Part shown: one piece after another, positions 1 to 6,300 of the stretch
Numbering within the stretch: position 1 is the first letter of the stretch
Layout: each line of letters begins with the position of its first letter
Assembly: GCA_009777685.1 (NCBI GenBank)
Contig: WRLJ01000086.1
Coordinates: 1-6,820, forward strand
Origin: Oscillospiraceae bacterium
Lineage (GTDB): Bacteria > Bacillota > Clostridia > Oscillospirales > UBA929
Length of the DNA stretch: 6,820 nucleotides
Direction: 5' to 3'
Translations under genes and position numbers: made by a program
The notes under the pieces: generated by a model
Told to the model about the DNA's origin: nothing
Database searches by the model: none
What the model saw: only the letters and a program-made list of their open reading frames with translations

Positions 1-9
1 GGGCGGCAC

Positions 10-49
10 GCCCCCAGTGGGGGGTTCCGGGGGAGACCTCCCCCGGGAA
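10..49. repeat. GC-rich tandem hairpins at window start
   Basis: Two adjacent inverted repeats are visible. The first pairs CCCCC (11-15) with GGGGG (19-23) around AGT. The second pairs CCGGGGGAG (27-35) with CTCCCCCGG (38-46), and TT/AA can extend it across one bulged G. No T-tract follows on either strand, so they do not look like a simple terminator. They probably belong to a dispersed intergenic palindromic element; whether copies exist elsewhere in the genome cannot be seen here. Nothing coding is apparent in 1-128. Confidence 0.5.
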
Positions 50-128
50 TGCCTGAACACCACCCAAACCCACAGCCGCACGGGCAAACGGTGAAAACCC
101 GTTCCCCAAGAGTTTGCAGATAACCTGC

Positions 129-256
129 GGGACGCCGAGGTCTGCGTCCCCTACGGCCTGTGCGGTGGGGCAAACCACGGCGCGCCGGGGGCGTCGCGCC
201 CCACGGCGTGTATGACCGGGCAAACCACGGCGCGATGTGGGCATCGCGCCCTATGG
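129..256. repeat. Cluster of three REP-like hairpin units
   Basis: Three hairpin units stand in a row, each followed by a tail of the form CYAYGG. Unit A pairs GGGACGC (129-135) with GCGTCCC (144-150), tail CTACGG. Units B (about 167-206) and C (about 217-256) share a perfect 17-bp direct repeat, GGGCAAACCACGGCGCG, at 168-184 and 218-234, exactly 50 bp apart. Unit C folds as a perfect 9-bp stem, GGCGCGATG (229-237) with CATCGCGCC (242-250), loop TGGG. Unit B keeps the outer 6 bp, GGCGCG/CGCGCC (179-184/195-200). The layout resembles dispersed intergenic palindromic repeats of gut Firmicutes. An open frame on the plus strand runs through the cluster into the next gene, but that is a by-product of GC richness. 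Confidence 0.7.
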
Positions 257-274
257 ACGGAATCAATGGCAAAT

Positions 275-303
275 TTGTGAACAAAAGATTTCTTTTGTAT
301 AAT
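275..303 (+). promoter_or_regulatory. Sigma-A-like promoter of the SCIFF maturase gene
   Basis: A TTGTGA -35 (275-280, 4 of 6 consensus bases) is followed after exactly 17 bp by a perfect TATAAT -10 (298-303). Transcription would start near 310, leaving a leader of under 20 nt to the ATG at 328. The promoter lies in a locally AT-rich stretch just downstream of the hairpin cluster and rules out translation starts upstream of about 310. Confidence 0.8.
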
Positions 304-327
304 CTCATAAAAGGACTGATCCACCCC

Positions 328-1638
328 ATGATCCATAAATACGAATTGCTGGGCCGCTATATTGTGCTGGATGTCTCCAGCGGGGCGGTGCATCAGGTCG
401 ATAAGACCACCTATGCGCTGTTGGACCAAATCACGCCGCCGATGGCCCCCGCGCCTCCCGGCGGGCTTTCGGACGCCGAACGGGAGGCGTGGGCGGAGCT
501 GTACGCCCTGCAAGAGGAGGGCCTGCTCTTTACGGAGGACGCGCCCGTTCCGGACGCGCCTGAAACGCCGCTGAAGGCCCTGTGCCTGCACGTGGCGCAC
601 GACTGCAATCTGCGTTGCGGATACTGCTTTGCCTCTACGGGGGATTTTGGGGCGGAGCGCAAGCTGATGAGCCCCGAAACCGGCGAGCGCGCGATAGACT
701 ACCTGCTGGCGCGGTGCGGCCCGCGCCGGAATCTGGAGATCGACTTCTTCGGCGGGGAGCCGCTGATGGCGATGGACACGGTCAGGCATGTGGTCCGGTA
801 CGCGCGGGACAGGGCGCCGGACAAGCATTTCCGTTTTACCCTCACCACCAACGGCTTGCTGCTGGACGAGGACACCATCGCCTTCCTCAACCGGGAGATG
901 AACAACGTCGTGCTTTCCCTCGACGGGCGGCCCGGCGTCAACGACGCGATGCGCAAGACCGTGTCGGGGGAGGGCAGCTACCGCCTCGTCGTGCCGAAAT
1001 TCAAGCGGCTGCTGGCCTCGCGGGCGGGGGACTATTTCGTGCGCGGCACCTTCACCGCGAAAAATCTCGACTTTCTCAGCGACATAGAGCAGCTGGAGCG
1101 CGAGGGCTTTGAAAACATCTCGCTGGAGCCGGCCGTTCTGCCTCCGGGCCATCCTCTCGCGCTGACGGAGGAGCATCTGCCGTTTTTGCTGCGGGAGTAT
1201 GAGCGTCTGCTGGAGTCTATGCTGCAAGGGCAAGGGTACAACTTTTTCCATTTTCAACTCGATCTGGAGCAGGGGCCGTGCGTCTACAAGCGCGTGCGGG
1301 GCTGCGGCGCGGGGTACGAGTACGCCGCCGTGACCCCGGACGGGGATTTATACCCCTGCCACCAATTCGCGGGCAGGCCGGAATTCCGCCTGGGGTCGGT
1401 GCGGGAGGACACGCCGCTTGACGGTCCCGTGTCCGGGCAGTTCCGGTCCCTGTCCATCGACACGCTGGCCGATTGCCGGGCGTGCTGGGCGCGGTATTAC
1501 TGCTCCGGAGGCTGTGCGGCGTCGAATTTGACCGCCGAAGGGAGCCTCGGGCGCTGCTACGCGCTTGGATGTGAGCTGGAAAGAAAAAGAGTGGAATGTG
1601 CAATATTACTAAAAGCGGCCTCTTTTGAGGGGCAATAA
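328..1638 (+). CDS. scfB: SCIFF/ranthipeptide radical SAM maturase
   Basis: This 436-residue cytosolic enzyme belongs to the radical SAM/SPASM maturases that install thioether crosslinks in the six-cysteine SCIFF precursor peptide (CteB-type, ranthipeptide biosynthesis). The N-terminus MIHKYELLGRYIVLDVSSGA closely fits the family's leader-binding RRE-like region. The radical SAM cluster motif CNLRCGYC gives Cys93, Cys97 and Cys100, with GGEP at 142-145. The C-terminal SPASM/twitch region carries Cys318, 326, 344, 383, 386, 392, 396, 410, 415 and 424, including the family-typical CWARYYCSGGCAA segment. Length is close to the family norm. The ATG at 328 is chosen because the family N-terminus begins there, AAGGA lies at 311-315 (12 nt upstream) and a promoter sits at 275-303; an in-frame extension to 160 would translate hairpin repeats. 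It appears to be a single-gene transcript. No precursor peptide gene is seen on either side. Confidence 0.93.
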   Translation: MIHKYELLGRYIVLDVSSGAVHQVDKTTYALLDQITPPMAPAPPGGLSDAEREAWAELYALQEEGLLFTEDAPVPDAPETPLKALCLHVAHDCNLRCGYCFASTGDFGAERKLMSPETGERAIDYLLARCGPRRNLEIDFFGGEPLMAMDTVRHVVRYARDRAPDKHFRFTLTTNGLLLDEDTIAFLNREMNNVVLSLDGRPGVNDAMRKTVSGEGSYRLVVPKFKRLLASRAGDYFVRGTFTAKNLDFLSDIEQLEREGFENISLEPAVLPPGHPLALTEEHLPFLLREYERLLESMLQGQGYNFFHFQLDLEQGPCVYKRVRGCGAGYEYAAVTPDGDLYPCHQFAGRPEFRLGSVREDTPLDGPVSGQFRSLSIDTLADCRACWARYYCSGGCAASNLTAEGSLGRCYALGCELERKRVECAILLKAASFEGQ

Positions 1639-1675
1639 GGGCAAAGGGCTGAAAACGCGGGGATTTTGCCCGTTT

Positions 1676-1723
1676 CAACATGTAGCCGGCCGGATATAAC
1701 GGCCGGCTACATGTTGCGTTTTT
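1676..1723 (+). terminator. Rho-independent terminator after scfB
   Basis: A perfect 17-bp stem pairs 1676-1692 with 1700-1716 around the 7-nt loop GATATAA, followed by CGTTTTT (1717-1723). It begins 38 nt after the scfB stop. A smaller hairpin, GGGCAAA (1639-1645) with TTTGCCC (1665-1671), sits directly before it. There is no A-run on the left side, so it should work only on the plus strand. Confidence 0.92.
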
Positions 1724-1821
1724 GGGCGGAGAATATGCGCCTGGTTTCACTGGTTTACATAACGCCGTTGACATAATATTTAGGCATAATAAACAAAAAC
1801 AACCTTTTTATCGTTTCGTTA

Positions 1822-1850
1822 TTGAATAAATCGCCGAGAAGTTCTATAAT
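1822..1850 (+). promoter_or_regulatory. Sigma-A-like promoter of proC
   Basis: TTGAAT (1822-1827, 4 of 6 consensus bases) is followed after exactly 17 bp by a perfect TATAAT (1845-1850), predicting a transcript start near 1857. It sits at the end of an AT-rich intergenic stretch (about 1750-1850). An in-frame TTG that would extend proC upstream is the -35 box itself, which argues against that start. Any downstream genes without their own promoter may also be read from here. Confidence 0.82.
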
Positions 1851-1878
1851 GGTATGGAGCGAAAGGGAGTGGATCGTC

Positions 1879-2673
1879 ATGCCCCGTTGGTGCGTTATCG
1901 GGCCGGGCGTGATGGCGTCCGCGCTGACGGCGCGCGCGGCGGCCCAGGGCCGTCTGACGCCGGACGACGCGATCTTTGCCGACTGCGACGCTTCCCGTTT
2001 GGAGCCGTTCTCCCGGCAGGGGTATCGTGTGACAACGGACAACGCCGAAGCGGCGCGCGGCGCGCGGTATGTGCTGCTGGGCGTGCGGCCGCATCAGGCG
2101 CATGACGCGGTGCGCGGCATCGCCTCGGAGATGGCGGGCAAAACCTTGGTCTCCATCTGCGCGGGGATTACGACGGCTTCCTTGAAGGCGCTCCTGCCGG
2201 ACGACGCGGAAGTGGCGCGCGTGATGCCGAATCTGCCCGCGACCGTCGGGGCCGGTGTAACGGCCATCGCGGCGGACGGTATCCGTCCGGACGCGCTGGA
2301 GGAGATCAAAGTCCTGCTGGCCTGCTCCGGGACGCTGGTCGTTTTGGAGGAAAGCCTGCTGGACGCCGCCACGGCCGTCAGCGGTTCCGGACCGGGGTAC
2401 TGCTTCCGGTTTGCCGCCGCCCTGCAGGCGGAGGCGGAGCGGCTGGGACTTCCGCCGGAGGCGGCCCGCCTGATGATTGCCGGAACGCTGGAGGGCGCGG
2501 CGCGGATGCTCCGCGAGCCGGAGGCCGACGCCTCTGAACTGGCGCGGCACGTCGCCGTACCGGGCGGAACCACGGAGGCGGCCTTTCAGGTACTGGACCG
2601 CTATGACTTCGATACCGCCGTGCGGGCTGCCGTGAGCCGATGTGCGCAGCGCGCGGGAGAGCTTGCGAAATAG
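1879..2673 (+). CDS. proC: Pyrroline-5-carboxylate reductase
   Basis: ProC reduces 1-pyrroline-5-carboxylate to L-proline with NAD(P)H, the last step of proline synthesis, in the cytosol. The 264-residue protein is normal length for the family. An N-terminal Rossmann fold shows IGPGVMASAL (residues 7-16); LLGVRPHQAHDAV (66-78) matches the family's cofactor-side VKP region; RVMPNLPATVGAG (114-126) matches the RVMPNTPA block. The C-terminal dimerisation and substrate domain shows AVSGSGPGY (166-174) and VAVPGGTTEAAF (225-236), both hallmark ProC motifs. Small departures are Leu for Thr in PNTPA, Arg for Lys in VKP, and Val in place of the usual Asn after the second Rossmann glycine. The ATG at 1879 is chosen for the AAAGGGAGT Shine-Dalgarno at 1862-1870 (8 nt upstream) and a promoter ending at 1850. 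Downstream genes run in the same direction with no terminator before them. Confidence 0.93.
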   Translation: MPRWCVIGPGVMASALTARAAAQGRLTPDDAIFADCDASRLEPFSRQGYRVTTDNAEAARGARYVLLGVRPHQAHDAVRGIASEMAGKTLVSICAGITTASLKALLPDDAEVARVMPNLPATVGAGVTAIAADGIRPDALEEIKVLLACSGTLVVLEESLLDAATAVSGSGPGYCFRFAAALQAEAERLGLPPEAARLMIAGTLEGAARMLREPEADASELARHVAVPGGTTEAAFQVLDRYDFDTAVRAAVSRCAQRAGELAK

Positions 2674-2678
2674 GAGGT
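2672..2678 (+). promoter_or_regulatory. Orphan AGGAGGT ribosome-binding-like site
   Basis: A textbook AGGAGGT overlaps the TAG stop of proC (2671-2673), yet no ATG, GTG or TTG follows within a usable 5-12 nt; the next ATG is at 2705, about 26 nt away. A short hairpin, GGACA (2681-2685) with TGTCC (2692-2696), and the 10-bp palindrome CATACGTATG (2698-2707) follow in the 71-bp gap before spoIIM. It could be chance, a relic of a lost small gene, or an internal site. Confidence 0.3.
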
Positions 2679-2744
2679 CTGGACACGGGCCTGTCCGCAT
2701 ACGTATGACTGGGAAGCCATCATACGAATCGGGAGGTCGGCGTT

Positions 2745-3338
2745 GTGGACAAGCAGCTTTACCGGATCATTCTTTCTCTTGTTTCCTTTGTGTTTATTCT
2801 GGGCGTGACGGCGGGGGCGCTGCTGGCGTACCGCGTGGATGCCGGGCCGGATTCGGCCCTGAACGCCTATTTGCGGGACTATGCCGGATTACTCCGGACG
2901 GGCGGCGCGGCCGCCGCTCCGGTCTGGCGGACGTTTTTGGACGTATTTCTGTTTCCGTCGCTTGTGTTCCTGTCGGGCTTTACGCTTCCCGGCGTGGCGG
3001 CGATCCCGCTACTGCTGCTGGTGAGAGGGTTTATGCTTTCGTTTTCCGTGACGGCGCTCGTGGCCGTGCTGGGAACGGACGGTCTGCGGCTGGCGCTTTG
3101 GGAGCTGGGCCCGCAGTGTATCGTCGGCGTCCCGTGTTTGCTGATTTTGTCGGTCTGCGGCGCGCATACGGCCCTGAAACTGCTGATGATGGCGCGCGGC
3201 GGGACCCTGAGCGGAAAACTGTTTCCGCGCCCCCTGATCATCCGGACAGGGATTTGTATTGTCTTGCTGACCGCCTGCGCGCTGGCGGACGCATATCTGA
3301 TGCCCGGTCTTCAAAACCGGATCATCTCGCCGGGGTGA
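2745..3338 (+). CDS. spoIIM: Stage II sporulation protein M-like membrane protein
   Basis: SpoIIM is the polytopic membrane scaffold of the SpoIID-SpoIIM-SpoIIP complex that drives septal thinning and engulfment in the mother cell. This 197-residue protein is slightly shorter than the usual 200-215. Hydrophobic segments are seen at roughly 7-29, 64-80, 81-107, 115-137 and 164-187, about five spans as in the family. The central block GFTLPGVAAIPLLLLVRGF (78-96) followed by further hydrophobic helices is the family's most recognisable part. A GTG start at 2745 has a strong GGGAGGT (2731-2737) 7 nt upstream. xerD begins 35 bp downstream; in Bacillus subtilis spoIIM also lies near xerD, which supports the assignment. 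No catalytic motif is expected. An unrelated membrane protein of similar topology is the main alternative. A sigma-E promoter would be expected, but none is convincing in the 71-bp gap. Confidence 0.78.
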   Translation: MDKQLYRIILSLVSFVFILGVTAGALLAYRVDAGPDSALNAYLRDYAGLLRTGGAAAAPVWRTFLDVFLFPSLVFLSGFTLPGVAAIPLLLLVRGFMLSFSVTALVAVLGTDGLRLALWELGPQCIVGVPCLLILSVCGAHTALKLLMMARGGTLSGKLFPRPLIIRTGICIVLLTACALADAYLMPGLQNRIISPG

Positions 3339-3373
3339 CAGCCGGCAAATAAGGCAGAGGGAGAAATGGGATC

Positions 3374-4246
3374 ATGTCGGAATACTTAAACGGCTTTTCA
3401 GAGCATCTGAGAGAGGGCAAAAAACTGTCTGACAATACTGTGGCGTCGTACATGCGGGATGTGAGGCAATTTCGGGCGTACACCGATATGCCGCTTGAGC
3501 GTGTCACGGCGGAAACGCTGCAAGGGTATTTCGACCACCTGATCCAGAACGGCCGCACGATGGCCACGGTGATGCGGATGGCCGCGTCGCTGAAATCGTT
3601 TTTTAACTATCTCAAGGGACTGGGCGTTGCGGGGGAAAACCCCGTCAAGAATATCGACCTGCCCAAGGCGGAGCGCCGGCTGCCGAACATTCTGTCCGGC
3701 CAGGAGGTTGAGATTTTGCTGCGCCAGCCGCGCGCGGGGGATTTCAAGGGCTACCGAGACCGCGCCATGCTGGAGCTGCTCTACGCGACCGGCCTGCGCG
3801 TCAGTGAACTGATTTCCCTGGATGTTCAGGATGTCAACCTGAGCGCCAGCTTCGTGCGGTGCGCCGGCGGCGCGCGGGAGCGCGTGATCCCCATCTATCC
3901 GGCCGCCGTGAAGGCCACGCGCGAATACATACAGATCGCCCGCGACAGAATGATCGAAAACCCCGAGGAACGCGCGCTGTTCGTCAATGTCAGCGGTGAG
4001 CGTATGAGCCGGCAGGGTTTTTGGAAAATCGTGAAATACTATCAGGAGAAGGCCGGCATCAAGAAGGAGATCACGCCGCACACCCTGCGTCATTCCTTCG
4101 CGGCGCACCTGCTGGAAAACGGCGCCGACCTGCGCGCCATTCAGGAAATGCTGGGCCACGCGGATATTTCCTCCACCCAGGTCTATGTGACCTTGGTCAA
4201 AAACCGTCTGGAAGACGTCTATAAACGCGCGCATCCCAAAGCCTGA
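3374..4246 (+). CDS. xerD: XerD-like tyrosine recombinase, hairpin Lys missing
   Basis: XerD-type recombinases resolve chromosome dimers at dif sites with a partner subunit. The 290-residue protein has normal length: an N-terminal SAM-like core-binding domain (about 1-85, with LSDNTVASYMRDVRQF at 18-33) and a C-terminal catalytic domain (about 108-285). Catalytic residues seen are Arg142 in ATGLRVSELISL, His236 and Arg239 in PHTLRHSFAAHLLENGAD, His262 in LGHADISSTQVY, and nucleophile Tyr271. The beta-hairpin lysine is absent: where the family reads G-K-G-x-K-E-R, this protein reads AGGARER (164-170), consistent with loss of one codon. If real, cleavage activity should be weakened. The ATG at 3374 has AGAGGGAG (3356-3363) 10 nt upstream. 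It lies 35 bp after spoIIM and 22 bp before the next gene, so it is probably cotranscribed with both. XerC, or another Xer paralogue, is an alternative name; the spoIIM neighbour favours XerD. Confidence 0.88.
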   Translation: MSEYLNGFSEHLREGKKLSDNTVASYMRDVRQFRAYTDMPLERVTAETLQGYFDHLIQNGRTMATVMRMAASLKSFFNYLKGLGVAGENPVKNIDLPKAERRLPNILSGQEVEILLRQPRAGDFKGYRDRAMLELLYATGLRVSELISLDVQDVNLSASFVRCAGGARERVIPIYPAAVKATREYIQIARDRMIENPEERALFVNVSGERMSRQGFWKIVKYYQEKAGIKKEITPHTLRHSFAAHLLENGADLRAIQEMLGHADISSTQVYVTLVKNRLEDVYKRAHPKA

Positions 4247-4268
4247 CGCGCAAACCGAGGTTTGAATT

Positions 4269-5204
4269 GTGGGCCTGTTTAACATTTTTTATCCCAACCG
4301 CCCGGGGAAGGGCGTGGAGAAGGACGAGCCGCCGAAGCACGCCTTCTTTCAGTTCTGGACGCTGGTTTGGCGGAAGCTGAGCCGGCTGGTCCTGCTGAAT
4401 ATGATGTATTTTTTGGCCGTCTCCCCGCTACTGTTTCTGCTCTTCCTGTTCCTCAACGATTTCTTTGGCTTTGCCCCCCTCGACCCCGAGCGCGCCGTGG
4501 CCATAGAGGCGTTTGCGGAGGAGCTGATGTATATCCCGATTCTCGGCGGGTATGTCTATGCGTTTTTCCTCTTTCTTCTGGAGTCCGTCCCCTTCCTCTT
4601 TTTCGCGCTGGTTCTTCTCTCCGCCCTCCTGTACGGGCCGCTCACCTGCGGGTTTACCTATATCCTGCGGAATTTCGCCCGGCAGGAACATGCCTGGATC
4701 TCCGATTTTTGGACCCGCGCGAAAATGAACTTTATCCCCGGCCTGAAAATGGGAGCGCTGGAGCTTGTGTTCCTGATTTTGCTGTATTCGAGCTTCACCG
4801 CCACCGGCGCCGAGGGGCTGGAAGGCTCCATGAGGATCATGATGCTGATTTGCCGTTACTCGATGTTCGGGGTCGGCATGATCTATCTGTTTATGCGCCA
4901 CTACCTGTATGTGATGCTCGTGACGTTTGACCTGAAAATCCGGGAGGTCATCAGGAACGCGTTTATCTTCGCGGTTCTGGGGCTGCCCCGGAATTTGCTT
5001 GCCCTGCTGGGGCAGATCGCCGTCATCGTGGCTGTCATTTTCCTTATTCCGGTGATGTACGGGCTGGTCGAGTTATTGCTGACCGCGTTGATCGCCCTGT
5101 CGTTTATGGGGTTTATCGGCGTGTTCACCACCTATCCGGTGATCCGGAAGTTTCTGCTGGACCCGCTGACTAAAAAAAAGGAAGCGGAAGAGACGGCGGA
5201 ATGA
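4269..5204 (+). CDS. DUF624/YesL-like membrane protein
   Basis: This 311-residue integral membrane protein is of unknown function. The stretch GPLTCGFTYILRNFARQEHA (123-142) followed by WISDFW matches the conserved block of the DUF624 (YesL-like) family, where GP-T-G--Y-LRN-A-EEHAW-SDFW is typical. A short cytosolic N-terminus starting MGLFNIFYPNRPGKG, also family-like, precedes spans at about 38-62, 94-126, 160-175, 188-210, 240-263 and 266-287. The protein ends in a basic then acidic tail, TKKKEAEETAE. The GTG start at 4269 has CGAGGT (4256-4261) 7 nt upstream. It lies 22 bp after xerD and has no promoter of its own visible, so it probably ends the spoIIM-xerD transcript, which closes at the hairpin just downstream. 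Being next to spoIIM and xerD hints at a role in envelope or sporulation but does not show one. Confidence 0.8.
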   Translation: MGLFNIFYPNRPGKGVEKDEPPKHAFFQFWTLVWRKLSRLVLLNMMYFLAVSPLLFLLFLFLNDFFGFAPLDPERAVAIEAFAEELMYIPILGGYVYAFFLFLLESVPFLFFALVLLSALLYGPLTCGFTYILRNFARQEHAWISDFWTRAKMNFIPGLKMGALELVFLILLYSSFTATGAEGLEGSMRIMMLICRYSMFGVGMIYLFMRHYLYVMLVTFDLKIREVIRNAFIFAVLGLPRNLLALLGQIAVIVAVIFLIPVMYGLVELLLTALIALSFMGFIGVFTTYPVIRKFLLDPLTKKKEAEETAE

Positions 5205-5208
5205 GAAC

Positions 5209-5265
5209 AAAAAAAAGACAGCCGGTTTTCCGTCCCCGCCGGGGAGAGGAAAACCGGCTGTCTTT
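5209..5265. terminator. Bidirectional Rho-independent terminator
   Basis: An 18-bp perfect stem pairs 5214-5231 with 5248-5265, and an inner hairpin TCCCC/GGGGA (5233-5237 with 5241-5245) extends it. An 8-A run (5209-5216) gives an 8-U tract on the minus strand, while the plus side ends in only TTT, so the stronger direction is minus. It lies between the stops of two convergent genes (5204 and 5274) and most likely terminates both. Confidence 0.93.
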
Positions 5266-5273
5266 GTGGATTC

Positions 5274-6236
5274 TTACGGCTCGTCCGGCTCATCCGGCTC
5301 CTGCGGCCCATCCTCCCCGGGATAGTCGTCAAGCCCGAGCACGATGTCGATATCGGGGGAGACGCCGTCGGGCTGAGGCTCGTCGGCGTCCTTGTATTTG
5401 GGGGTGAAATTGCCGTCAAAGGCATTGCGGGCGGACAGCCAGAGCAGGGCCAGGGAATGCAGTAGGATGAACAGTAAAACCAGCTGACGGTTGGCGGGGA
5501 TGGCCGCGGCGCGGGGAAGGGGAGCGTCGCCGAGGATCCATTTGGCCAGCGTCGGCCCGGCCAGGGCGATGGTGGAGAGCATCACGCTCAGGGATGCGTA
5601 AAAGGGCATCGCGCGGCTTGCGACATGCCCGAGATAGAATCGGGAGCAGGCCCCCAGCAGGGCCAGGGTGACGGCGACATACGAAAGCAGGATGTAGGCG
5701 TAGTCGGACAGCACGGGGTTGCCCGAATGCTCAAAGAAGTCGCCGAACAGGTTCAGGCACGCCCAAAATACCGGCACGGCGAGATAAAAGCCATAGCCGG
5801 AGGGGATCGCGCCCCTGGGGAGCCGCAGGGCGACGATCACGACGCAAAGCGCGGTGAACAGGGTGAGCATCGCCATCGCCAGCACGGGCAGGCGTCCCGA
5901 ATCGGGCGTCCCGCTCCCCAGATAGCGGAACGTCGTCAGGATACCGGAGAGCGCCAGCGCGGCGGCGGCGGGGAGGTCGAGAAAGAGGTACAGCATGGGC
6001 ATCGCGGCCTTGCGGCGCGGCCTTCCCTTCGGCACTAAGAAGTAAAGGAGAACGCCGGAAAGAGAGCAAAGGATGATCAGCGCAATACCGAACGGAGCGC
6101 CGCGCCGGACCAGGTGGGTGACGGCGTCATATTCGCGGGCCAGCGAGACGCCCCGCAGCACAAACCCGGCGGCGCCGGCGGCCAGGGCGGCCAGGACATG
6201 CAGGGAAGAACGCGATAAAGATTTCAATGGTTTCAA
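5274..6236 (-). CDS. Unrecognised multi-pass membrane protein, acidic tail
   Basis: I do not recognise this family. From the proposed start it has 320 residues with about eight hydrophobic spans, near 12-30, 48-68, 80-102, 115-137, 150-167, 175-195, 205-230 and 243-262. A basic loop, PKGRPRRK (69-76), follows the second span. The segment YLAVPVFWACLNLFGDFFEH then SGNPVLSDY is the most distinctive part. The last 40 or so residues are hydrophilic and strongly acidic, with DIDIVLGLDDY then ending EPDEPDEP, encoded by near-identical 9-bp repeats. Topology suggests a sensor, transporter or regulatory membrane protein, but no motif decides. The start is uncertain: TTG at 6236 (or 6227) is chosen because earlier in-frame ATGs lie upstream of or within the promoter at 6321-6349 and overlap spoIID; no good Shine-Dalgarno precedes either TTG. 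It is convergent with the DUF624-like gene and divergent from spoIID, so it is probably transcribed alone. Confidence 0.75.
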   Translation of the reverse strand: MKPLKSLSRSSLHVLAALAAGAAGFVLRGVSLAREYDAVTHLVRRGAPFGIALIILCSLSGVLLYFLVPKGRPRRKAAMPMLYLFLDLPAAAALALSGILTTFRYLGSGTPDSGRLPVLAMAMLTLFTALCVVIVALRLPRGAIPSGYGFYLAVPVFWACLNLFGDFFEHSGNPVLSDYAYILLSYVAVTLALLGACSRFYLGHVASRAMPFYASLSVMLSTIALAGPTLAKWILGDAPLPRAAAIPANRQLVLLFILLHSLALLWLSARNAFDGNFTPKYKDADEPQPDGVSPDIDIVLGLDDYPGEDGPQEPDEPDEP

Positions 6237-6259
6237 AAAAGCACCGGCTTTCGTTGCGG

Positions 6260-6300
6260 ACGCGCCGGACGCGCCCGGATTGAGAGGGCTTCCGGCGCGT
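6260..6300 (-). repeat. 10-bp inverted repeat in the minus-gene leader
   Basis: ACGCGCCGGA (6260-6269) and TCCGGCGCGT (6291-6300) form a perfect 10-bp inverted repeat with a 21-nt loop, inside the predicted leader of the minus-strand gene. A second CGGACGCGC copy lies in tandem (6257-6265 and 6266-6274), which allows alternative pairing. Closer to the start, AAAGC/GCTTT around CGGT (6251-6238, minus sense) runs into a T6 tract (6240-6235). It could be an attenuator-like leader or only GC-rich chance pairing. Confidence 0.4.

Noticed and set aside
1..128. Possible structured RNA or riboswitch at the left edge
   Set aside because: Several small stems are visible but no recognisable conserved core, promoter or terminator; the window edge cuts the context.
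160..327. In-frame upstream extension of the SCIFF maturase starting at 160
   Set aside because: It translates the hairpin repeats and lies upstream of a good promoter (275-303); the family N-terminus begins exactly at the ATG at 328.
151..1257. 368-codon open frame antisense to the SCIFF maturase
   Set aside because: Arg/Gln/Pro-rich composition with no motifs; a frame shadow of a GC-rich gene that has clear radical SAM and SPASM motifs on the plus strand.
1754..1790. Second upstream proC promoter using TTTACA or TTGACA
   Set aside because: TTGACA (1768-1773) has only 11 bp to CATAAT, and TTTACA (1754-1759) pairs with a poor TATTTA; the 1822-1850 promoter is much better.
1822..1878. TTG start extending proC by 19 codons
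   Set aside because: That TTG is part of the -35 box, and a good Shine-Dalgarno precedes the ATG at 1879.
1819..2700. 293-codon antisense frame over proC, and similar antisense frames over xerD
   Set aside because: Composition is Arg/Gly/Gln-rich without recognisable domains, while the opposite strand encodes complete conserved enzymes.
2705..3352. Plus-strand frame starting near 2642/2705 overlapping spoIIM
   Set aside because: Gly/Arg-rich shadow frame; the GTG at 2745 has a well-spaced Shine-Dalgarno and encodes a coherent membrane protein.
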